From: Clostridia bacterium
GTDB lineage: Bacteria > Bacillota > Clostridia > Oscillospirales > Acutalibacteraceae
DNA: 64,000 bases
Assembly (NCBI GenBank): GCA_017475765.1
Contig: JAFVEY010000027.1
Location: 129,071 to 193,070, forward strand
Reading direction: 5' to 3'
Position numbers and translations under genes: made by a program
In this document: one piece after another, positions 44,860 through 53,630 of the stretch
Layout of the letters: every line of letters starts with the position of its first letter
How positions within the stretch are numbered: the stretch's first letter is position 1
The notes under the pieces: model-generated
Seen by the model: only the letters and a program-made list of their open reading frames with translations
What the model was told of the DNA's origin: nothing
Database searches by the model: none

Positions 44860-46017
44860 ATGGGATTTTCACTTGATCTGCCCGATGAAGAGGACGTAAA
44901 AAAAGAGGTTGCCGAGGAGCTTGCGCCTGCTCCGGAAACAAAGGTCAAAATCGAAAAGGCGGCAGACAGCAATACTGAAGAGCTGTTTACATTTGATCTC
45001 GGTTCGCTCGAAAGCAGAAGAGAAATTGTTTCGTCGATTGAATCCTTCGGAACAGATCTTGTCGATAAATCGACAAAAAAGAATGAGCTTCTGAATGTAC
45101 GGCTTGTTGACCTGAGCAGAATGGGCGGAGAAAACGGAGAGGTTGTCAGCGGACTTTCTCAGCTTCAGACCCAGATGAGAGATCTTGACCCAACTGGTAT
45201 AGATTTTACAAGCAGAGGCGTTCTCGGAAAGCTCTTCAATCCGATTAAGACCTATTTTGCCAAATTTGAAAGAGCAGATTCCGTTATTGCGGCAACGATA
45301 GAATCTCTCGGCAGAGGAAAAGCAACGCTTAAAAACGATAACACCACTCTTGAAATTGAACAGCTGGCGCTTCGTGACCTCACCAAAAAGCTTGCACAGC
45401 AGATAGAGCTTGGAATGCAAATGGATGAAACGATCACAGCAGCGATTGAAAAGGCAAAGACCGAAAATGTCGATGAGGAAAGAATCAAATTCATCGAGGA
45501 AGAGGTGCTTTTCCCGCTCAGACAAAAGGTGATGGATCTCCAGCAGATGCAGGCTGTCAATATGCAGGGAATCATCGCAATGGAGATCGTAAGGCGCAAC
45601 AACAAGGAGCTTATCAGGGCGGTGGAAAGAGCCGAAAGCGTTACGGTTTCCGCTCTCAGGATTGCCGTTACGGTGGCAAGCGCTCTTTATAATCAGAAGA
45701 TAGTTCTTGAAAAGGTAAATGCTGTCAATGAAGCCACCAACAAGCTGATCAGCGCAACTGCAAGAATGTTGAAGGAGCAGGGTGCAGAGATCCAGCAGCA
45801 GGCTATGGAAACAAATGTTTCCGTTGATACCCTCCGAAGTGCATTCGCCGATACCTTTGACGCACTTGATGCAGTAAGTGACTACAAGTCAAAAGCGCTG
45901 CCGAAGATGCAGGCGACTATTGCCGAATTCAAATCGCTTGCCGACGAAGGCGAGAAGAGGATCAGCCAGATGGAAGCAAGAGAAGAGCAGCTCAAAAAGC
46001 TGGGAAGCGGCTCATAA
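44860..46017 (+). CDS. TelA-like toxic anion resistance family protein
   Basis: 385 residues from ATG 44860 (AGGAGG 8 nt upstream). TelA family (toxic anion resistance, PF05816): long coiled helices with SRMGGENGEVVSGLSQLQ, VLGKLFNPIKTYFAKFERA, LAQQIELGMQMDETI, QAVNMQGIIAMEIVRRNNKELIRAVERA and VASALYNQKIVLEKVNAVNEATN. Cytosolic by absence of signals. TelA proteins are linked to tellurite/stress resistance; the mechanism is unknown. Third gene of the triad. Confidence 0.9.
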   Translation: MGFSLDLPDEEDVKKEVAEELAPAPETKVKIEKAADSNTEELFTFDLGSLESRREIVSSIESFGTDLVDKSTKKNELLNVRLVDLSRMGGENGEVVSGLSQLQTQMRDLDPTGIDFTSRGVLGKLFNPIKTYFAKFERADSVIAATIESLGRGKATLKNDNTTLEIEQLALRDLTKKLAQQIELGMQMDETITAAIEKAKTENVDEERIKFIEEEVLFPLRQKVMDLQQMQAVNMQGIIAMEIVRRNNKELIRAVERAESVTVSALRIAVTVASALYNQKIVLEKVNAVNEATNKLISATARMLKEQGAEIQQQAMETNVSVDTLRSAFADTFDALDAVSDYKSKALPKMQATIAEFKSLADEGEKRISQMEAREEQLKKLGSGS

Positions 46018-46034
46018 AATCATAACCATTACAT

Positions 46035-46082
46035 AATAAACCCGCACAGACCGATATCAGGGTCGGCTGTGTGGGTTTATAT
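46035..46082 (+). terminator. Intrinsic terminator after telA
   Basis: About 17-bp stem AATAAACCCGCACAGACCGA / TCGGCTGTGTGGGTTTAT. Confidence 0.8.
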
Positions 46083-46100
46083 TGTGTTTCAGATTGATTA

Positions 46101-46310
46101 TATAGTCAACGATACTGATTAATTCCTATTACAATTGGGGCTTTGAGTCTCACCTGCCGGCTCGGTCGGTGCTTCTGCTTCGCAGAGGTGTCCACTGGAC
46201 ACCCGCACCCCCAAACCCCACCAGGGCTTCTCGCCCTGAACCTCGGCAGGAGCTAAAGCCCCTGCACCCGAATGTTTTTTAATAGGAAATTCTTAATTTT
46301 GTTTACTATA
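46101..46310. mobile_element. MITE-like element, copy 2 (210 bp, full length)
   Basis: Same family as 23994-24175, opposite orientation, ends TATAGT/ACTATA. It keeps the 26-bp block lost in copy 1, which itself forms a hairpin (CAGGGGCT / AGCTCCTG). Its right end overlaps the deoD stop: the TATAG of the terminus gives the TAG codon. TA flanks on both sides. Confidence 0.8.
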
Positions 46311-47013
46311 ATTTGATTGTGGTTTCAAGTGCTATTTTCACCATATCGTTAAAGGTACTCTGACGTTCTTCGGGAGATGATTCCTCACCTGTCAGAGGAC
46401 AGTCAGAAATGGTGCATATACAAAGCGCCTTTTTGCCGAGTCTTGCGGCATTGTAATAAAGAGCGGCGCTTTCCATTTCTGTGGCAAGCACTCCGAAATT
46501 CCTCCACTTGGCAAGACTTCCCGATTCGTCATAGAATACATCCGTACACAGTACCGTTCCGACACAGACGTTTTTGCCCATTGAGGCAGCCGCTTCATCC
46601 GCTTTTTTAAGAAGCTCATAGGAAGCGGCGGCAGCCGGGCGGCACGGCAGTCCGAACTGATCTGCATAGCTTGAATGGGTGCATGAACTCATTGCAAGAA
46701 CCACATCACGCAGATGCAGATTTTCGCTTACGGCACCCGCCGTTCCGATACGGATGATATTTTCAACATCATAGAATTTAAACAGCTCATACGAATATAT
46801 TCCCATTGATGGCATTCCCATTCCGCTTGCCATGACAGAAACGTCTTTACCCTTATATTCGCCTGTATAAGCATACATTCCTCTGACTTCATTGATAAGC
46901 CTTGCATTTTCCAGAAAGGTTTCGGCTATGTATTTTGCTCTGAGAGGATCTCCGGGCATCAGAACGGTTTTGGCAAAATCGCCTTTTTCTGCGCTGTTAT
47001 GAGGTGTTGACAT
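46306..47013 (-). CDS. deoD: Purine-nucleoside phosphorylase (DeoD type)
   Basis: Cleaves purine nucleosides with phosphate. 235 residues, near the usual length. MPGDPLRAKYIAETFLE, GMGMPSMGIYSYELF, RIGTAGAV, TEMESAALYYNAARLGKKALCICTISDCPL are the family blocks. The last codons (ALETTIKL) end at TAG supplied by the MITE copy 2, so the natural end may have lain a few codons further. Follows the LUD gene with a 19-nt gap and is probably cotranscribed. Confidence 0.95.
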   Translation of the reverse strand: MSTPHNSAEKGDFAKTVLMPGDPLRAKYIAETFLENARLINEVRGMYAYTGEYKGKDVSVMASGMGMPSMGIYSYELFKFYDVENIIRIGTAGAVSENLHLRDVVLAMSSCTHSSYADQFGLPCRPAAAASYELLKKADEAAASMGKNVCVGTVLCTDVFYDESGSLAKWRNFGVLATEMESAALYYNAARLGKKALCICTISDCPLTGEESSPEERQSTFNDMVKIALETTIKL

Positions 47014-47032
47014 TGTAAAGCCTCCTTTGATA

Positions 47033-47695
47033 TCAGTAGCCGAGAACTTCTCCCACGATAATCACCTTGATTCTGTCCTTATGGCGCTGCTGAGCGGTAA
47101 CGACATAATTACAGCAGATTCGTGCAGGACTTTTGCAGCCCTCACAGGCGAAGCTGTTTTCCTTTTTGAGCGATATACATTCTCCTGTTTCAGCACACGG
47201 TGTCGCACAGTCAAGACGAACCGCATTTTTCGGCGCTGCAATTCTTTTTACTCTTTCAACAGCCGCACGGATATCAGGGACGATCTTGTTGTAGCCGGCA
47301 ATCACGATAACACTTTCAGGACCGTATACTATTGCAGCAACACGATTGGAATTGCCATCAACATTATAAAGCTCTCCGTTTTCGGTAATGGCATTAGAGC
47401 TTGTCAGATAAGTATCCGCAAAAAAAGATTTCCGGTAGATTTCCCTGACCTGTTCTGGGGTAAGACCTGGCGCTGAACGGTCAAGATAGATGTAATCACC
47501 GTTTCCGAGCAGCTCTGTAATACCTGTTTCGGCAAGTGTGACAGAGCCGCCGTGTGTGACGGTGCTGCCCTTTTTAAGCATGGAACAGACAAGCTCCTTC
47601 GCCTGTTCTTTGGTATCGGCATAGTATGCCTGCATATTGTTTCTTCGCAGAGCCTGCAATGTCTTTTCGATGATTTCCTTGTTGGAATTGTCCAT
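47033..47695 (-). CDS. LUD-domain (lactate utilisation LutC-like) protein
   Basis: 220 residues. The LUD fold: VTHGGSVTLAETGITELL, ADTYLTSSNAITENGELYNVDGNSNRVAAIVYGP and VIVIAGYNKIVPDIRAAVERVKRIAAP. A C-terminal Cys set (CATPC, CEGCKSPARICC) looks like a metal or disulfide site, beyond the core. Family is associated with lactate/iron-sulfur metabolism but single-gene members are uncharacterised. ATG follows AAAGGACG. Confidence 0.88.
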   Translation of the reverse strand: MDNSNKEIIEKTLQALRRNNMQAYYADTKEQAKELVCSMLKKGSTVTHGGSVTLAETGITELLGNGDYIYLDRSAPGLTPEQVREIYRKSFFADTYLTSSNAITENGELYNVDGNSNRVAAIVYGPESVIVIAGYNKIVPDIRAAVERVKRIAAPKNAVRLDCATPCAETGECISLKKENSFACEGCKSPARICCNYVVTAQQRHKDRIKVIIVGEVLGY

Positions 47696-47725
47696 GTTAT
47701 CCGTCCTTTCATTTGATTAGTTCTG

Positions 47726-49201
47726 TTATGGCTGCTTTTCGTAAAAAGAAACGAATTCTCCATTAGAATTACGGTAAAATGCGGATCCGATGGGACTGTC
47801 AAGAAACTCGATGATATCGGGATCATAATTGCATATTGTGTTGAGCCTGAAAATATCCGTATGTTCCGTATCGGCCATATACTGCTCGTCCTCATCACCT
47901 GCCAGAAAGCGCCAGCCGCTGTCGGGGTGCGAGGTATACGGCTTTTCACGGTACATGAATCCTACTTTGCATTTATCAACGGTGATCCTGTCGGTTGCAA
48001 AGCAGCCGTCTGCGCCGTCCCATTCAAGCAGATCGACAATGCCGCTGCGTGGTATGGCCCAGTGCTTTTCTTTTTTGTCCGAACAGGCATTGGGTCGGTA
48101 TATGTTGATGATATCCACAGCGGATTCAGACGCCGCTGTAATGCCGTCGTATGCGTAGCCGTGCTTGGGCAGGAAATTGATACGGTCAAAAAGCATTTTA
48201 TGTCCGTGTTCAATTTTGAAAAGCATTTCCTCTTCATAAAGAGGGCGCATCTGCATAAACTGCACAGGCTCTCCGCACGGCAGCATACAAATTTCTCCGA
48301 AGCTGTTGTTAAGTGTCAGGTTGTCAAAAATAACACCATCAAAATCAACACTTTCATCCAGAGCGCCTCCGTAGGATATTGTATGCCCGTAGCCCAGCCA
48401 TGAATCCTCAAACTGTATCATTTCTCCGAACTGGCGCATAATTCTTGCTACCCAGTAAAATTTTGTAATAATTTCCTGTTCGGTCAGTAAAGGCGGAAGA
48501 AAAGCCGCCATTTCAATTCTGTGAAGACAGAAGGAATTGTCATCCCGGTAGTCATTTCCTCTATATGCGCCAATGCCGACAGAAACGAGGGAATAAAAAT
48601 TCTTTTCCTTTGACGGCGGAATAATGAGTACGTTGATAGGGTGCGGAGAAGATTCTCCGTTATCGTCAAGGAGAGGGAATATGCGGGATATTCTGCCGAA
48701 TTTGCCCGAAATATGGTTCAATACAGTTTCAAGCTCATCATCGTTATACTGTGCAAGCTCATCAGTTCTGTCGCCAAAGACATTTTCCCATGCTTCCTCA
48801 TCCAGTTCTCTGACTTTTGCGCCGGCTGCCTCAAATTTATCATCTTCTCCTGTTTCCTGATATATCAGGCTGAGAAGGATCCATACATCAACACAGTTTT
48901 CGTCTATTTCAATACATTTCTGAGCTTCCTTTACAGCCGAGTGATAGCGGTGAAGTCCGAAGTAAGCACCGGCAAGTTCAATATGATAACCGAGATCGTC
49001 CTCGGAAACATCATCACTTATTTTTTTCAGAACCTCAAGAGAATCCTTGAATCTGCTGCATTGTGAAAGGGCGTGTGCAAGAGAAATACTGATTTCAGGT
49101 GTCAGTTCATCCTCATCAAGCTCCTCTATTTTTTCGATTGCTTCTTCAAATCTGCCGTCAGAAAACAATTCCTCAAGCTCAAACAAAAAATCCGAATCCA
49201 C
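47726..49201 (-). CDS. TPR-SUFU-DUF2185 polyimmunity-like protein
   Basis: 491 residues from GTG 49201; the GGAGGTGAAAGCT before it is a good ribosome site and lies inside the longer frame to 49219. Three modules: TPR-like helices (about 1-140, EEAIEKIEELD), a SUFU-like domain (about 165-330, NVLIIPPSKEK...LVSVGIGAYR...RIEMAAFLPP) and a C-terminal DUF2185/Imm33-like domain (about 390-490, KVGFMYREKPYTSHPDSGWR, TICNYDPDIIEFLDSPIGSAFYRN). SUFU and DUF2185 occur as immunity proteins of polymorphic toxins; no toxin gene is adjacent. Confidence 0.8.
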   Translation of the reverse strand: MDSDFLFELEELFSDGRFEEAIEKIEELDEDELTPEISISLAHALSQCSRFKDSLEVLKKISDDVSEDDLGYHIELAGAYFGLHRYHSAVKEAQKCIEIDENCVDVWILLSLIYQETGEDDKFEAAGAKVRELDEEAWENVFGDRTDELAQYNDDELETVLNHISGKFGRISRIFPLLDDNGESSPHPINVLIIPPSKEKNFYSLVSVGIGAYRGNDYRDDNSFCLHRIEMAAFLPPLLTEQEIITKFYWVARIMRQFGEMIQFEDSWLGYGHTISYGGALDESVDFDGVIFDNLTLNNSFGEICMLPCGEPVQFMQMRPLYEEEMLFKIEHGHKMLFDRINFLPKHGYAYDGITAASESAVDIINIYRPNACSDKKEKHWAIPRSGIVDLLEWDGADGCFATDRITVDKCKVGFMYREKPYTSHPDSGWRFLAGDEDEQYMADTEHTDIFRLNTICNYDPDIIEFLDSPIGSAFYRNSNGEFVSFYEKQP

Positions 49202-49233
49202 AGCTTTCACCTCCATCATTTTGCTGTCTACTA

Positions 49234-49262
49234 ATTATAACACCTCTTCACCATAACGTCAA
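49234..49262 (-). promoter_or_regulatory. SigA-type promoter for the TPR-SUFU gene
   Basis: Minus strand TTGACG, 17 nt, TATAAT. Confidence 0.8.
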
Positions 49263-49325
49263 GCAACATATAATGTGCTTTGTTGTGAAGAAGTAAATTG
49301 TGAGCAGTAAAAATCATCTGACATT

Positions 49326-50699
49326 TCATGCAAGATTTTCAACGGCTGTATAGATATCGGATATAGCATACCATGTGCCGAAATTCACAATACCATTGAC
49401 CGGCAGATTGAAGATCTGCTGAAATACCTTGACCGACTCAGCAGTTTTTGACCCGAATATTCCGTCAACCGCCAGTTTCGGAATGAGTGGAAAATTATTA
49501 GAAATGGCATTGAGCTGTCTTTGTATGGTGCGTACTGCTTCTCCGCTTGAACCGATTGACACGACACCCTGAAAGGACAGCGGAATGCCTTCGACCTTTT
49601 CGGCTTCACGCAGAATGATATCTCTGCCGTAATAATACCGCAGTATCTGCAAAGCGTTATATCCGTCATCTGCAAGTTCCTTTGAACCCCATTGACTGAG
49701 CCAGCCGCTCCGTTTTACTCTTATGCCGTCGCTGTATTGTGTAAGAAGCGGCTGGGTGATTCCTTCTCTTGTGATATATAATGTGAAAACCTCGTCAACC
49801 ACTTCGGATATTTCGGAAAAGATGGTTCTCCCGTAAGTGAAAGCCTGATCATAAGCCGTGGAATTCGTTACTGTAAAGCTGTATCCTTTTCCTCTGTACC
49901 ACTCTGTAAAAACCCTGTTCATGGTAAAGGAGCAGATAGCGATGATATTGGCTTTGAGCGCTTCTCTCGGCCATGTTGCGAAAATCTCAGAGCTGGCAAC
50001 ATTTTTTACATAATCCTTGAAGGTGACGGTGTAGTTCGGTACGTCCGTATCTGACGGAACGCCGCTGTGAACAACGATCAATCCAGGAACGACAGGCTTC
50101 GGCAGAACGACAAGTCCCCCTGTGCTCGGCAGCCGCTTTGTTTCGGATTCGGGAATTTTTTCGGGGAATCCACCCATGATAACGGGTGACGGTACGTTGA
50201 TTTCATCGTCCTGCCCCGGAAAAACGATACTCTGAAGAGAAATGATGCCCGAATAGATCTGAGCATTGAAAATATTGGTAACATCTCCGTCCTCCGTTTC
50301 AGCAGTAATATTATATGCACCGTAGGGAACAGGCTGTTCGGCTTCTTCGGAAAGAGGTTCAATATCAGTTATTTCATTTGGTGTTACCACTTCTTGATTT
50401 TCGTTCGTATTGGTTTCTTCTGCCGGGGGTTCGACCCATGAACCGCCTGTTTCACTTTCGTCCTCAATGGCATTATCCGTACTGTCGGGGGGAGTCAGAG
50501 AATATTCTTCGGGGGGAGCAGGCAGCAGCAGGGGAGAGAGCTTTCCTTCGGCATCCGTCAGCCCTTCGGCAATCACCTCGCCGCTGTCCGGATAGCTTAC
50601 AGTTACTCTGACTCCCTCTGCCGGCATTCCGACAGAGGTTAAAAAGGCAGAGATTTTTAATGTTCCAACAGATATTTCCTCAACAATTTCATCCGGCAT
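49326..50699 (-). CDS. SleC-like spore cortex-lytic protein (SpoIID + peptidoglycan-binding)
   Basis: 457 residues, no signal peptide. N-terminal beta domain (about 10-70, ISAFLTSVGMPAEGVRV), Pro/Glu-rich linker, a SpoIID/LytB domain (about 225-375) with the Glu of ASSEIFATWPREALKANI, and a C-terminal PG_binding_1 domain (about 390-450, IQRQLNAISNN, VDGIFGSKTAESVKVFQ). The order matches SleC, whose zymogen is cut by Csp proteases in Clostridia; two Csp-like proteases follow at 53.6-57.0 kb. RBS AAGGAGG. Confidence 0.85.
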   Translation of the reverse strand: MPDEIVEEISVGTLKISAFLTSVGMPAEGVRVTVSYPDSGEVIAEGLTDAEGKLSPLLLPAPPEEYSLTPPDSTDNAIEDESETGGSWVEPPAEETNTNENQEVVTPNEITDIEPLSEEAEQPVPYGAYNITAETEDGDVTNIFNAQIYSGIISLQSIVFPGQDDEINVPSPVIMGGFPEKIPESETKRLPSTGGLVVLPKPVVPGLIVVHSGVPSDTDVPNYTVTFKDYVKNVASSEIFATWPREALKANIIAICSFTMNRVFTEWYRGKGYSFTVTNSTAYDQAFTYGRTIFSEISEVVDEVFTLYITREGITQPLLTQYSDGIRVKRSGWLSQWGSKELADDGYNALQILRYYYGRDIILREAEKVEGIPLSFQGVVSIGSSGEAVRTIQRQLNAISNNFPLIPKLAVDGIFGSKTAESVKVFQQIFNLPVNGIVNFGTWYAISDIYTAVENLA

Positions 50700-50744
50700 A
50701 GTATGACCTCCTTAGGTCTGTTGATTCAGAATGATTGCGCTGCA

Positions 50745-50773
50745 TTGACAAGAGGGAAATTTTGTACTATAAT
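50745..50773 (+). promoter_or_regulatory. Consensus SigA promoter for the transferase gene
   Basis: TTGACA, 17 nt, TATAAT; it overlaps the upstream region of the divergent SleC-like gene. Confidence 0.85.
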
Positions 50774-50806
50774 TATTACAATTTGTATGCAGAGTGGGAG
50801 CTTGGT

Positions 50807-53539
50807 ATGCCGAAAAAATATTTTTTTACAGTCAATTTGCTTATCAGAAGCGACACAAATATCAAAAAATCAATAGCCTCGGTGATTGACAGCGAAAAAT
50901 TTTTCAGGGAAAATGTGCAGCTGATCCTGATAGATTCTGTCGGAAGCGAGCTGAGTATTTCGGTCTGTGCCGAATACAGCAGTCAATATCCCGAAAATAT
51001 CTACTTTGTTGATGCAGTCGGAAAAAATCCTGCACGAAGCTATAACGATGCCGCTCCTATTGCTGCAGGTATATATGTTTCCTATATGGATAATTACGGC
51101 TGTTATTCAAAAGGCGCATTGCAGACGGTTATGAACCTTGTCCGCAGCGGAAAAATACCTGTTTTCTGTATCATGCCGACCCTTTCCATGCCCGGAGAAG
51201 CTCCCACTCCGTATATTTCTGACATAGAAAGCGGTATCATACAGCTTCATGATACGCCCGACAAAACGATTCTTCTGCTTGGCGGCTATTTTTTCAGCCG
51301 GAAAATTACCGACAGACTTTCATTTGATACAAAGCTCCGATTTCACTATGATGCAAAATATATTGTCGAAGCACTGCTGATGACATATTCGTATGTTTTC
51401 AGCGACAAATGTCAGTATGTGACGATCGCTCCGACAGAACGCAACGGAAAGAGATTTGCACCGCAGTATTCACAGGCTTTTTATACAAAAACGGTCAAGG
51501 AGTTTATCCTGCCTATGCTTAAGTCAAGCCATGATTCAGTTCTGGTGCAGTCGGCGATGATGTATCTTCTTGAGGTCAGATTTGCGCTCAATGCCGATGA
51601 CAAATATAATAATATACTTGTCGGCAGCCATATCAAAGGCTTTTTTGACGCTGCTGCGGACGCTATGGACTATATTGACGATACAGTTATACTTAATAAA
51701 AGACTTTGCAGAATATGCGGTCTTGATGAAGAGGCACCGTTCAGATTTTTACGGCTCAAATATCGGAATCCGGGACTGAAAGCCGAAATAGACCTTGCTC
51801 TCCCAAAGGAGGAGCTTGAAAGAAAATACTATATTGCTCCCAACCGTATGGAAGCTCTGAGCATGAGGGGAGAGTTCGCTGCACATATCAAAAATGTTCT
51901 CATTGCAAGATCAAAAGAAATCACCGCAGAAATCAGAACGATCAACTTTGACAGAGAGGGAATATATATTGACGCTGTTCTGAACGGATGTTCGTATATG
52001 AGCGAGAACGATTATTCGGTTTTTGCTGTTATCAACGGAGAAAAAACATCCGTTATTCCATCAAAGGTATATACATTGGTCAAGTTTTTCGGACAGTCTT
52101 TTTTAAGACGGTTCTCTTTCCGTCTGTTTATCCCTGTGGAACATAACAAAAAAATGGATACGATCAGCATTTGTTTCAGGTATAATAAGATGGCTTTCAA
52201 GCTGAATATGATTTTCAGGGGTGTTTATTCGGGACTGAGCGAAACACTCAAGGGTTCATTCCTGAATATCGGCGATAAGGTGCTCAGCTATGACAGCAAA
52301 AATAAGTGTCTTGTTCTGAGAAGGGCAACCGACAGCCTGATTGCATTGTCCGAAAGCAGAATGATGACGGAAGCAGCTAAGAATATGAACATAGCCGATT
52401 ATGCGCTGTGCCGCAGAATAAGATCTTCCGCAAAATCTTTGCTCAAGGATAAGGAAAACAAGAAAATATTGGTTTTCTATGAGAATCAGGGAATCAACTT
52501 TAACGGAAATCTTCTTTTCCGGTATTTCTTCAAATACAAGACAGACGCATTTGAGCCTTATATTTGTGTGCGAAGGGACTCAGCGGAACTTGCATTCCTG
52601 CATGACAGAGGTTATGACAATATATTGGAGATCGGCTCCGCCAAAGCAAAGGCAGTCATTCTGGCAGCAGATTATTTGTTTGCTTCAAGCTGTGATCCTT
52701 ATGATTCGCTCGGTTTCAGCGAAAAAGACAAGCTGTATTTTCGTGACATGATCAGAGCAAAAACCATTTCTGTCAAAAATGGATTTATGACCTATCAGAC
52801 GGCGCAGTTCAATAACAGGCTGAGGGATAATACACAGTTTGTTTTCTGCACTTGTGCAAGAGAAAAGAGCCAACTGCTTTCACCTGTTTACGATTTTGAC
52901 AGTAGTATGATCAGGATGGCAGGTAATCCTGTTCTTGATGCAGTCAGCGATAAAAGGGAAAAACTGATTCTGATCGCTCCCGGAGACAGAAGACTTTTCA
53001 ATATTTACGAAAACTCAGATTATTACCGATTCTCCGACAGTTCCTTTTTTAAAGCCTACAATACCCTGATCTCCGACACGGCTCTTTTGAGAAGCTGCCG
53101 TGAAAATGGTTGGAGGATAGCAGTTCTGATGCCCAAGGCAGTCGAGAAGTATCTGAAGCTCTTTCAGTCGAATGACATCGTGACACTCTATCCTGCAACG
53201 GAACAGAACGAATCATCCCTGACGTCAAGGGCTTCCGTATTGGTTACGGATTATTCCGATCTGCAGTACCGATTTGCCTATACGGACAAAAATGTTGTCT
53301 ATTATTTTCCGCCCGGACTTCCGATACATTCCGAGCATACAGGAGAAAATATTTCCCAATACGGCTTTGGTGAAATGATTTTCGAGCATAACCTTCTTTG
53401 CGTTTATTTGATCAAGGGCATGGAAAACGGCTTTAAACAGGGCAGTAAATATGAACTCAGAAAAAAAGAATTTTTCGGTAATAACGATAAAGGTAACTGC
53501 AAGAGAATTTATGAAGAAATAATGAAAATTATAAAATAA
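50807..53539 (+). CDS. Two-domain protein: degenerate GT2-like N-terminus and CDP-glycerol glycerophosphotransferase-like C-terminus
   Basis: 910 residues from ATG 50807 (GGGAG 7 nt upstream). N-terminal 1-220 resembles a GT-A fold (FFTVNLLIRSDTNIKKSIASVID...YNDAAPIAAGIYVSYMDNYG) without a clear DxD; a long linker follows; the last 350 residues resemble TagB/TagF (ILVFYENQGINFNGNLLFRYF, TISVKNGFMTYQTAQFNNRL, VLVTDYSDLQYRFAYTDKNVVYYFPPG). Would make or transfer a teichoic-acid-type polymer. It interrupts the SleC-Csp cluster. Confidence 0.75.
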   Translation: MPKKYFFTVNLLIRSDTNIKKSIASVIDSEKFFRENVQLILIDSVGSELSISVCAEYSSQYPENIYFVDAVGKNPARSYNDAAPIAAGIYVSYMDNYGCYSKGALQTVMNLVRSGKIPVFCIMPTLSMPGEAPTPYISDIESGIIQLHDTPDKTILLLGGYFFSRKITDRLSFDTKLRFHYDAKYIVEALLMTYSYVFSDKCQYVTIAPTERNGKRFAPQYSQAFYTKTVKEFILPMLKSSHDSVLVQSAMMYLLEVRFALNADDKYNNILVGSHIKGFFDAAADAMDYIDDTVILNKRLCRICGLDEEAPFRFLRLKYRNPGLKAEIDLALPKEELERKYYIAPNRMEALSMRGEFAAHIKNVLIARSKEITAEIRTINFDREGIYIDAVLNGCSYMSENDYSVFAVINGEKTSVIPSKVYTLVKFFGQSFLRRFSFRLFIPVEHNKKMDTISICFRYNKMAFKLNMIFRGVYSGLSETLKGSFLNIGDKVLSYDSKNKCLVLRRATDSLIALSESRMMTEAAKNMNIADYALCRRIRSSAKSLLKDKENKKILVFYENQGINFNGNLLFRYFFKYKTDAFEPYICVRRDSAELAFLHDRGYDNILEIGSAKAKAVILAADYLFASSCDPYDSLGFSEKDKLYFRDMIRAKTISVKNGFMTYQTAQFNNRLRDNTQFVFCTCAREKSQLLSPVYDFDSSMIRMAGNPVLDAVSDKREKLILIAPGDRRLFNIYENSDYYRFSDSSFFKAYNTLISDTALLRSCRENGWRIAVLMPKAVEKYLKLFQSNDIVTLYPATEQNESSLTSRASVLVTDYSDLQYRFAYTDKNVVYYFPPGLPIHSEHTGENISQYGFGEMIFEHNLLCVYLIKGMENGFKQGSKYELRKKEFFGNNDKGNCKRIYEEIMKIIK

Positions 53540-53546
53540 CTACTGC

Positions 53547-53580
53547 CGGCGGGAGAAATAGTCTTCCGCCGTTCTTTTTT
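53547..53580 (+). terminator. Intrinsic terminator
   Basis: Stem CGGCGGGAGA / TCTTCCGCCG followed by TTCTTTTTT. Confidence 0.85.
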
Positions 53581-53630
53581 CGACCTGTCGGCATATATAT
53601 TTATCATCACTTAAATTTTGTGAGGGTTAT

